Shown here: piece after piece, positions 16,056 to 22,380 of the stretch
Numbering within the stretch: position 1 is the first letter of the stretch
Layout of the letters: each line of letters begins with the position of its first letter
NCBI GenBank assembly: GCA_002342805.1
Contig: DDQW01000098.1
Span: 1 to 47,367 of the forward strand
Direction of reading: 5' to 3'
DNA: 47,367 bases
Origin: Clostridiales bacterium UBA2432
GTDB lineage: Bacteria; Bacillota; Clostridia; Lachnospirales; Vallitaleaceae
Position numbers and translations under genes: made by a program
The notes under the pieces: generated by a model
Database searches by the model: none
Seen by the model: the letters and a program-made list of their open reading frames with translations, nothing else
What the model was told of the DNA's origin: nothing

Positions 16056-17107
16056 CTATTTTTTTGTGCATTAGTGCCTAAATAATCAATTAAATAAAGT
16101 GCCGCTTCACCAATTTGACGATTTGCTGACATAATATAGTCTCTGTCATTAATTCGTACAATTCTCACGTTGCTCGGGCCGACTTGCTCATCCAATAGGA
16201 TTGTTTTAAAACCTTCTTCTTGATCATATTGAACCAGATAAAGTTGTTGCTCATCTTTACGCGCTCCTAAGACAAATGTCGGTTTTCCCTTCACTTCACC
16301 TGCAAATATTGCATGATAAAAGTCCATAACAATCGGATAAGTATAGACACTTTCATAACTATCGCCCTTTTTTTTCATAATATTCATCTGTTCACCGTGA
16401 AAAGGACTAAGGAGTGCAAATTCAAGTTCCCCATCTCCATCGATATCGATTGCTGCAACATCACTCACCGGGTGGTCAAAAATCGTTTCAATCTCCCATT
16501 CTTCTTTTTTCACAGGCGGCATCACTGCGACAACACCTTCTTCGGATGCAACAAAGGCTACGTCCTGTCCCTTCCAAATGCCACGGTTAAATCCATGATT
16601 CTTAGTCAAACCTTCGCGAAGAATACTCAGCTCAACATCAATCTCTTCATCTAAATTCTTTGGAAGTTTAGCTACCAAAATTTTTCCGGGATTGGTCCAA
16701 TCTTCTTTATCTTCTTTGCCGGAATGAAGTGTGCATCCAATAAAATAACGACAATCTTCACCATCAATCACATCAAAACGATGTAAATAAGGAATGTCAA
16801 AAATCTTGATTTCTGTGAATTCACCTCCATTATAACGTAGAAGATATACAGCGCTGGTCTCAGATTCAACCATCGAATAGAATCCTTTTGATGCAAAAAA
16901 GTACCCTTCGTAGTCCGGAACAGCCACAAGAGACATAGTCCCACCTCCGCCTTCCCAAAGCACTTTTTTGTTTTTAAAGTTTTCTCCTGAATAGATTTGA
17001 CAGGATCCATCACCTTCCGCAGCATAGATTAAATGGGTTTCTCCTTGAATCTCCACAGCATTCACTGAATAACACTTGAAAATTTCATCAATTAGTTGTT
17101 TTTCCAT
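16028..17107 (-). CDS. Beta-propeller-like protein with an FG-GAP/VCBS motif, co-regulated with ula genes
   Basis: Cytoplasmic protein of 359 residues with no signal peptide or membrane segment and no function I can assign. It is rich in beta strands, with repeated short segments of propeller type, and has one clear FG-GAP/EF-hand-like calcium motif, AAIDIDGDGELEFALLSPF, near residue 240. Other marked segments are EGGGGTMSLVAVPDYEGYF and NHGFNRGIWKGQDVAFVASEEG. The start is ATG 17107 with GGAGATGG upstream; a longer GTG reading to 17128 would run over the ribosome binding site. Its promoter and ulaA's share the same operator pair, so it belongs to the ascorbate regulon. A role in ligand binding or sugar-phosphate chemistry is speculation. 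Confidence 0.7.
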   Translation of the reverse strand: MEKQLIDEIFKCYSVNAVEIQGETHLIYAAEGDGSCQIYSGENFKNKKVLWEGGGGTMSLVAVPDYEGYFFASKGFYSMVESETSAVYLLRYNGGEFTEIKIFDIPYLHRFDVIDGEDCRYFIGCTLHSGKEDKEDWTNPGKILVAKLPKNLDEEIDVELSILREGLTKNHGFNRGIWKGQDVAFVASEEGVVAVMPPVKKEEWEIETIFDHPVSDVAAIDIDGDGELEFALLSPFHGEQMNIMKKKGDSYESVYTYPIVMDFYHAIFAGEVKGKPTFVLGARKDEQQLYLVQYDQEEGFKTILLDEQVGPSNVRIVRINDRDYIMSANRQIGEAALYLIDYLGTNAQKNSAQMFKKIN

Positions 17108-17141
17108 TATATACCATCTCCTTAACACAATTTATATACAT

Positions 17142-17170
17142 AGTATACAATTAGTTTAAACAAATGTACA
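17142..17170 (-). promoter_or_regulatory. Promoter of the propeller-like gene
   Basis: TGTACA at 17165-17170 (4 of 6), a 17-base spacer and TATACT at 17142-17147. Its position relative to the palindrome at 17157-17170 is identical, base for base, to that of the ulaA promoter and its palindrome. Confidence 0.65.
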
Positions 17171-17199
17171 CGACTTTGCTAATTTTGCACATTTGTTCA
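17157..17199. promoter_or_regulatory. Paired SorC-type operators upstream of the propeller-like gene
   Basis: TAAACAAATGTACA (17157-17170) and TGCACATTTGTTCA (17186-17199), centres 29 bases apart. The second is the reverse complement of the TGAACA-NN-TGTGCA form. The pair matches the one at 16013-16055 in motif, spacing and placement on the promoter. Confidence 0.7.
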
Positions 17200-17205
17200 A
17201 ATAAA

Positions 17206-17228
17206 AAAGCCAGGTTTTCCCCGGCTTT
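17206..17228 (-). terminator. Terminator after the SDR gene at 17240
   Basis: Stem AAAGCC/GGCTTT extended by GG/CC past a mismatch, followed on the minus strand by a TTTTTTATTT run. It ends the 19731-17240 gene group and insulates the ascorbate regulon. Confidence 0.75.
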
Positions 17229-17239
17229 ATTTTTAGAGT

Positions 17240-18280
17240 CTATATTAATTCATCTTGTCTCAGTTGCTTGACATGGTTTAGAATTGTTTTTTCTAATGGA
17301 CGATACTCCATGTTTAATTCTGCTACACTCTTGGAATGGTCACATGCAAGTGGATAGCCGACGTTTTTCTTTACAAAGGTTCTTGTAAAACCAATGGTTG
17401 GTGCTAGCAACCACATAAGCCACTTCGCTACAAAGCGTTTTGGTAATTTATACTCCGAAGGGTATTCCTCTTCAATAATTTTACTAACATCAAGAAGGTT
17501 GCCGGATTCATTTGCAATAATATATCGTCCTTTTGCTTGATGGGTAAATGCCGCTAACAAATGACCTCTTGCCACGTCTCTGACATCTGAAAATATAAAT
17601 TCAAGTTTAGGTGCTCCCATGCTTAAGTCTCCATGCAACAATCGCAAAAGCGTTTCTATACTTGTCGAATCTTTTCGTGTGGTCAGGGAGGGTCCTAGGA
17701 CAAATCCCGGATGAATCGTTACTAAACTCCATCTTGATTGTTCTTTTGCCATGGTCCACGCTGCTTTTTCAGCTTCAGTTTTTGAAAAACTATAAGCATT
17801 ATGGTCAAGGGAACTTGTCGTATTCCATATTTCTTCTGTTAAAGCATTATGCCCATTCATAGACATATCTTGGTTATCTCCATATATAGCCGCGAGACTA
17901 CTTGTAAGAACGACACGCCTTACTGTCTCCGCTTTATTTACTGCTCGAAGTACATTTTTCGTTCCATTAACTGCAGGGTCGACTAATTTCTTTTTTGGAT
18001 TATCTTTATCATCCAAGAAAAACGGAGATGCTGTATGCATAACAATATGGGCACCCGAGATAGCTTCATCAAAAGATCCTTCTTCATTCAAGTCCGCTTC
18101 ATAGATACTCAGTTTCCCCGACGAATTATTTTCTATTTCCAATAAATGTGCATATTTATCTGTTTTTGATTTATCTCGCACCGTCATACGCACATCATAA
18201 CCTTCTTGCAACAAATCATGAACAATCCAAGACGCTATATATCCTGTTCCTCCAGTTACGGTAACAATTGCTTTATCCAT
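17240..18280 (-). CDS. NAD(P)-dependent extended SDR (dihydroflavonol-reductase-like aldehyde/ketone reductase)
   Basis: Oxidoreductase of 346 residues. The nucleotide-binding motif TVTGGTGYIASW is at the N-terminus, the basic MTVRDKSK loop after strand two suggests NADP preference, and the catalytic YSFSK (YxxxK) lies near 165 after VVLTSSLAAIYG. The C-terminal half fits the dihydroflavonol 4-reductase/aldehyde reductase group. The substrate is unknown. It is 14 bases downstream of the carboxymuconolactone-decarboxylase-like gene and ends at the terminator at 17206-17228. Confidence 0.85.
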   Translation of the reverse strand: MDKAIVTVTGGTGYIASWIVHDLLQEGYDVRMTVRDKSKTDKYAHLLEIENNSSGKLSIYEADLNEEGSFDEAISGAHIVMHTASPFFLDDKDNPKKKLVDPAVNGTKNVLRAVNKAETVRRVVLTSSLAAIYGDNQDMSMNGHNALTEEIWNTTSSLDHNAYSFSKTEAEKAAWTMAKEQSRWSLVTIHPGFVLGPSLTTRKDSTSIETLLRLLHGDLSMGAPKLEFIFSDVRDVARGHLLAAFTHQAKGRYIIANESGNLLDVSKIIEEEYPSEYKLPKRFVAKWLMWLLAPTIGFTRTFVKKNVGYPLACDHSKSVAELNMEYRPLEKTILNHVKQLRQDELI

Positions 18281-18294
18281 TGAATCCCTTCTTT

Positions 18295-18858
18295 CTATTT
18301 TTGATAAATGAGGTCACATTGTTCTAAGAATCCTGCCGGTGGTATTCCAAACCCTTGAATAACTCTTGTCCAATAAGCAACTTGACCAATTGTTGTAACA
18401 ATTGTTGCATATTCTTTTTCATTAAAGAGTTGTGTCATACGCTTTACAACTTTAGGATTTTGTCGTATAGGCGTTCGAACTAAACCTCTGATAAAATATA
18501 AGGTCATTCGTTCTCTTTCATTGAGTGTCTTGATTTTACTTAAAGCAAGACGTCCTTGCATTCCTTTAATTTCTTCAGATGTAATTCGAAACTCACGATA
18601 GTTGGAACTATTCATATCGATACAAAAAGGACATGCAATCAACAAGGATACTTGCATTCGAATCAACTTGAGCAACCTTGGAGATATTCTACCTTGTTTA
18701 TGTGCAATTAAGCCTTCTAATATCATTGAGCTAAAAAAAGCTTTTGGTGTCCACAGTAATAACCGTGCCGGTAACATTTTATGTCCGATTTTCTTTTCAG
18801 CAATTTGGATTATTTTCTCTAATGGTTTGAATATATTTGGTTCTTTTATATATGACAT
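18295..18858 (-). CDS. Carboxymuconolactone decarboxylase / AhpD-like protein
   Basis: Helical protein of 187 residues of the AhpD-like superfamily. The redox motif is seen in SLLIACPFCIDMNSSNYRE near 80, a CxxC followed by a short helix with DMN rather than the classical EH, as in many peroxidase-related family members. A disulfide-based peroxidase or thiol oxidoreductase role is likely; substrate unknown. Two bases separate it from the FMN-binding gene upstream, and 14 from the SDR gene downstream, so the three form an operon. Confidence 0.82.
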   Translation of the reverse strand: MSYIKEPNIFKPLEKIIQIAEKKIGHKMLPARLLLWTPKAFFSSMILEGLIAHKQGRISPRLLKLIRMQVSLLIACPFCIDMNSSNYREFRITSEEIKGMQGRLALSKIKTLNERERMTLYFIRGLVRTPIRQNPKVVKRMTQLFNEKEYATIVTTIGQVAYWTRVIQGFGIPPAGFLEQCDLIYQK

Positions 18859-18860
18859 AA

Positions 18861-19343
18861 TTACCTCCCTACATATTCCTTAGCTTCTTTTCCGGTCATA
18901 TGGTCTATATCAATCGCAAGGATATAGGCCCTCGTACATCCTTTAATTGTTTTCATCTTTTCCTCATCCGGTCGATCTGCAGAATACTTTTCTACTAGTG
19001 CTTTAAATGCATCCAACCATTCGGCCTCATCCTCAACTATACGCGCTTTACCAAAAACAAGGACACTACGAAAATATGTCGTATATTCTGCACTAACAAT
19101 GGTATCTTCATCAACAATCGCAAAAGAAACCTTTGTATTTTGACGAATCGCATCAATCTTATGGCCGTTTTTAGCTGAATGAAAGTAAATCTTCCCATTG
19201 GCATAAACATAACTAAGCGGAATCGCATAGGGGTATCCATCATCTCCATGACAAGCTAAAACACCATTTGTGGCTCGATGTAAGACTTCAATATTTTTCT
19301 CCATTGATAATAACTGCTTTTTTCTTTGCATTTCTCTAAACAT
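18861..19343 (-). CDS. Pyridoxamine 5'-phosphate oxidase-like FMN protein (NimA-like)
   Basis: Split-barrel flavin-binding protein of 160 residues resembling the NimA/5-nitroimidazole reductase group. Segments are VLACHGDDGYPYAIPLSYVY, IYFHSAKNGHKIDAIRQNTKVSFAIV (split here by a short gap from the first) and a YFRSVLVFGKARIVED stretch. Nim proteins reduce 5-nitroimidazoles, but most homologues are uncharacterised, so resistance should not be inferred. The ATG at 19343 follows a GAGAGGAG site and does not overlap the DUF2500 gene; the longer frame would overlap by 17 bases. Confidence 0.85.
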   Translation of the reverse strand: MFREMQRKKQLLSMEKNIEVLHRATNGVLACHGDDGYPYAIPLSYVYANGKIYFHSAKNGHKIDAIRQNTKVSFAIVDEDTIVSAEYTTYFRSVLVFGKARIVEDEAEWLDAFKALVEKYSADRPDEEKMKTIKGCTRAYILAIDIDHMTGKEAKEYVGR

Positions 19344-19344
19344 T

Positions 19345-19731
19345 TTATAGACTCCTCTCAAAGCTAATATATCTTGTTCCTTGAAATGTTAACGTTCCCC
19401 TATCGCCTTCAACCAAATAGCCATACTCTTGACTGCTGACGTGCAATTCAAGGCGATCTTGACTTTCAAATTCAAATGTCACGTAATATGACGTGCTTGA
19501 CGACGAATGTCTATGTGCACCACCATGATGATGGCGCCTTACATTCTGGCGCTTTGAGACAACCTTAGCTTGAACTGCTAATCTAGGAGAATGATTGTTT
19601 TTATTCCATTCAGAAACGCCTTTGATTAGAATCACAAGAAAAACTGCAATAATAAGAAAAAATACGGCGAAGAAAATAAAGAAAAAACCTCCACCAAACA
19701 TAAAACGATCCATTGTATTTGAGTAATTCAT
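19345..19731 (-). CDS. DUF2500 family membrane protein with a histidine-rich insert
   Basis: Small membrane protein of 128 residues. There is one strong membrane helix (about 14-38), then the family segment RLAVQAKVVSKRQNV, an unusual histidine-rich stretch RRHHHGGAHRHSSSSTS (about 66-82), and YYVTFEFESQDRLELHV, EYGYLVEGDRGTLTFQGTRY, all typical of DUF2500. Function of the family is unknown. The histidine cluster could bind metal. The start has an AAGGAGG site. It overlaps the region immediately before the FMN-protein start and probably leads that operon. Confidence 0.85.
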   Translation of the reverse strand: MNYSNTMDRFMFGGGFFFIFFAVFFLIIAVFLVILIKGVSEWNKNNHSPRLAVQAKVVSKRQNVRRHHHGGAHRHSSSSTSYYVTFEFESQDRLELHVSSQEYGYLVEGDRGTLTFQGTRYISFERSL

Positions 19732-19749
19732 ATATGCCTCCTTTTTTTA

Positions 19750-19770
19750 CGTTCGCTACGATCGCGAACG
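19750..19770. promoter_or_regulatory. Inverted repeat upstream of the DUF2500 gene
   Basis: CGTTCGC and GCGAACG separated by 7 bases, 19 bases upstream of the DUF2500 start. It is GC-rich for this genome. It lacks a T run on either side in the right place for a terminator, so an operator or a leader hairpin is possible. Confidence 0.35.
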
Positions 19771-19792
19771 CAAAGCTTGTTATTGTTTTCGT

Positions 19793-20059
19793 TCATAAAT
19801 AATTTTTTTCTTCATATGAGAGTCTATTATCTGGATTTGATTTTATTTTTTTATCGATATCTAAGGGTTTATCAATAAAGGGAAGTATAATCAAAATCGA
19901 ATTTTTCATAACTTTAAAAACAGGTTTTACAGAAGAATCCCCGTAACTTTGCCGTATTCGCCTAATATCTGCCCCCATTTTTTCTATATAGCCAATTCGA
20001 AAAAATAAGTCAGCAATAATTTTTGTCATACTTTCGTCTTGATAGCAGATTAAGTGCAT
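19793..20059 (-). pseudogene. Fragment of an AlbA_2/HATPase_c_4-type ATP-binding protein
   Basis: An 88-codon frame resembling the C-terminal part of HATPase_c_4 proteins: KIIADLFFRIGYIEKMGADIRRIRQSY followed (after a break) by VKPVFKVMKNSILIILP. In full-length proteins of this kind (DNA-binding AlbA_2 domain plus ATP-binding domain) about 350 residues precede this segment and a winged helix often follows; both are absent. The frame starts inside the end of the acetyltransferase gene, overlapping it by 10 bases. I read it as a relic of a deleted gene. It might still be translated through coupling, but I see no sign of a function. Confidence 0.65.
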
Positions 20060-20541
20060 TCTCTTTGATAAAACACCACGCTTAGCATCTTCTCTTGTTT
20101 TTCTGCCACATTTTCTAATCTACCGCCATAACTAAAGCCTTTCTTTTCATGAAGATGGATACTTCCTTGATTACCATCTGTTATTACCGAGATTAATTGT
20201 CTAATCTTCGAAGATTGTTTACCCTCCTCTATAATTGCATCCATTAAACGACTTCCCACTCCTTGACCTTGAGCCATAGTACTCACATAGATTGAGATTT
20301 CCCCACAACAATAGGCTGTCTCGCGTTGGCGACCGTAAGGGGATAACGATGCAAACCCAAGAAGTTCATTCCCCTTTTCAAATACAATAAGAGGATATTC
20401 CCCTTGGTGGTCTGTAAACCATTCTTTTCCTTCATCAAATGTCAGAGCGCTCTCTTCAAAGGAAGCTGTGCCGTTTAGAATATTTTCATTATATATTTCA
20501 AGTAATGCTGAAATATCATCTATTTTTGCTTTACGAATCAT
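20050..20541 (-). CDS. GNAT N-acetyltransferase (phosphinothricin/MnaT-like)
   Basis: Acetyl-CoA-dependent N-acetyltransferase of 163 residues. It opens with the family form MIRKAKIDDISALLEIYNENI, has the segment NGTASFEE, and the acetyl-CoA loop AQGQGVGSRLMDAIIEEG near 95, then the INDGN-like TDGNQGSIHLHEKKGF. This matches the phosphinothricin acetyltransferase/MnaT group, whose members act on amino acid analogues such as methionine sulfoximine; the actual substrate is unknown. The ATG at 20541 follows AAGGAGA; a longer frame to 20559 lacks such a site. Confidence 0.88.
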   Translation of the reverse strand: MIRKAKIDDISALLEIYNENILNGTASFEESALTFDEGKEWFTDHQGEYPLIVFEKGNELLGFASLSPYGRQRETAYCCGEISIYVSTMAQGQGVGSRLMDAIIEEGKQSSKIRQLISVITDGNQGSIHLHEKKGFSYGGRLENVAEKQEKMLSVVFYQRECT

Positions 20542-20597
20542 AATAAGTCTCCTTTTCATTCTATTAACTATTATAACCCAATCTTTCCTTTTTTTTC

Positions 20598-21434
20598 AAT
20601 GAATATTCCATTAATGAGGATTATCTCTTAGAAAATAAAGAAGTTTTCGAGGCCAAATCAGAAACTCTTGATTTAACTCGTCAAGAAGGCATCAATACGA
20701 TTAACCAATGGATTGCTAATCAAACCAACAACAAAATTACTCAAGTGCTTAGCCAACCCTATACTGCAGATAACCCTATGCTCCTTGTGAACGCTATCTA
20801 TTTTTTTGGTGGATGGATGCATGAGTTTTCTGAACACGAAACCCGTTCCGACACTTTTCATGGAACAAGCGGTGACAAAAATGTTCAGATGATGCACCAA
20901 CGAGAGAGGTTTTCATATCTGAAAACCGATGAATATGAACTTGCTGTTCTTCCATATAAAGAACATGAAGCTAAAATGATGATTCTTCTCCCCAGTGAAG
21001 ATTCCTTTGATGACTTTGTCGATGCAATGAGTCATGAAACTTATAGTAACATTACTTCAACTTCTCTGAAAAACGAGGACGTGATTCTCACTCTTCCGAA
21101 GTTTTCTCTCGAATATGGTGTAGAATCATTGACCCAAGCCCTTATTGAGTTAGGTATGCCGACAGCCTTTAACGCTTCGGAGGCAGATTTTTCAGGCATA
21201 AGTGATGACGCCCTCGAATATCAACTTCGCATTAGCGATGTACTTCACAAAGCCATTATCGATGTGGATGAAAAAGGCACTGAAGCCGCTGCTGTCACGG
21301 TCGTCGAAACGGAAACCACCTCTGCAGAACCTACTGAGCCTATAAGATTCACTGTAGATCGTCCTTTTATTTTCTTCATTGTAGATCAAAAAACAGATGT
21401 ATTATTATTTGTTGGGGTTGTTCGAAATATTTAG
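20598..21434 (+). pseudogene. 5'-truncated serpin (serine protease inhibitor) gene
   Basis: About 278 codons of serpin sequence with no start codon. Homology begins near 20598 (NEYSINEDYLLENKEVF) in a frame open from 20577 but without ATG; the first candidate is an internal GTG at 20745. Intact serpins have roughly 370-420 residues, so helices A to about F and any signal peptide are missing. What remains is well preserved: NTINQWIANQTNNKI, LVNAIYFFGGW, LPKFSLEYG, an inhibitory-type hinge DEKGTEAAAVTVVE and the C-terminal DRPFIFFIVDQKTDVLLFVG. No ribosome binding site or promoter is visible. The break abuts the start region of the acetyltransferase gene, which suggests a deletion. Recent loss is likely because no internal stops have built up. 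Confidence 0.8.
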
Positions 21435-21441
21435 CAAAAAA

Positions 21442-21466
21442 TGAACCGGTATTATTTACCGGTTCA
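21442..21466 (-). terminator. Terminator of the carbohydrate operon
   Basis: Perfect 10-base stem TGAACCGGTA with a 5-base loop, followed on the minus strand by TTTTTT. It ends the operon whose last gene stops at 21484, and on the other strand lies directly after the serpin stop. Confidence 0.8.
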
Positions 21467-21483
21467 CATAATAAGATTTGAAG

Positions 21484-22368
21484 TTATTCAGACAGGCTAA
21501 ATTGAATTGTGCCTAATTTTGTTTCATTTTTCTCCACTTCTTGTACCCCGGAAACTTCTTTATATCCTTTATCATAAAGGTTTAAGGCGTCAATAGAGCA
21601 CGTTTGAGGTTCTATACAAAATTTATCATAGTTTTCTGGTGTGTATATAACAAGATGGGAAAAATCATTTGAGCAACTCATTGATAGCTGATAATCATCC
21701 CACTGAATAACAGCCACTTCAAATAGTTTTTCCATGTTGTTTTCCATCATATATACCGTATCAAGTTTTAATGCGTTGACAGGTTTAAACCGGGATAAGG
21801 CATAATCTGTTTCTTTAACTTCCTGTATCTCCCCTGTATTAATGGAATTTTGAGATTTCAATATTTTCTTCGCTTCAGTCATAATTTTTGCATCACCACG
21901 CGGATTTTCAAAAAAAGGATGAATCCCAAACCCGTAAGGCAAACTTGCTTCACCGGTGTTTGTTATTTCATATTGATAGATTAAACGATTGCGTTGAATG
22001 ATTATATGAATTTTTAATATACAGTCAAACGGATACTTGTCAAACTCTTCATAAGAAGCGTCCCATTTCAAGACACCTGTCACTTTATAACTGTCCTGCT
22101 CTCCACTATTATGCACGATGATAAATGGAAGATTTCGAAATAATCCATGCATTTTTGCCGCATACTCTTTTCCCTTATACCTATACCGATTATTTCTTGT
22201 TCGATTTGGCGTCGGAAACATTAAAGGCATTCCATATGTATGGCCTTGACTTTGCCTTTGGAAATCACGTTTTATTAATGTCTTTGTTTTCCAAGACAAA
22301 TAGGATATGTTCATACCGTCATTCACATTAATATCCATAATAAAATCAAGATATTCAATATGTATCAT
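21484..22368 (-). CDS. Aldose 1-epimerase-like protein (galactose mutarotase fold)
   Basis: Protein of 294 residues with the galactose-mutarotase fold. Features are MPLMFPTPNRTRNNRY (substrate-binding arginine region), MHGLFRNLPF (first histidine), PYGFGIHPFF (second histidine) and DKFCIEPQT (catalytic glutamate), in the expected order. It should interconvert anomers of a sugar released by the upstream enzyme. It is 12 bases downstream of the 815-residue protein gene and precedes the terminator at 21442-21466. No signal peptide, so cytoplasmic. Confidence 0.88.
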   Translation of the reverse strand: MIHIEYLDFIMDINVNDGMNISYLSWKTKTLIKRDFQRQSQGHTYGMPLMFPTPNRTRNNRYRYKGKEYAAKMHGLFRNLPFIIVHNSGEQDSYKVTGVLKWDASYEEFDKYPFDCILKIHIIIQRNRLIYQYEITNTGEASLPYGFGIHPFFENPRGDAKIMTEAKKILKSQNSINTGEIQEVKETDYALSRFKPVNALKLDTVYMMENNMEKLFEVAVIQWDDYQLSMSCSNDFSHLVIYTPENYDKFCIEPQTCSIDALNLYDKGYKEVSGVQEVEKNETKLGTIQFSLSE

Positions 22369-22380
22369 TTGATTCTCTCC

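Noticed and set aside
16061..16075. A third SorC-type operator near ulaA
   Set aside because: Only a half site (TTTGTGCA) with no opposing half at the right distance.
18861..19343. A nitroimidazole resistance gene
   Set aside because: The similarity is only to the broad NimA-like FMN protein group; most such proteins have no shown role in resistance.
20745..21434. An intact short serpin gene starting at the GTG 20745
   Set aside because: No ribosome binding site, clear serpin homology continues upstream of this codon, and a serpin lacking its first third should not fold.
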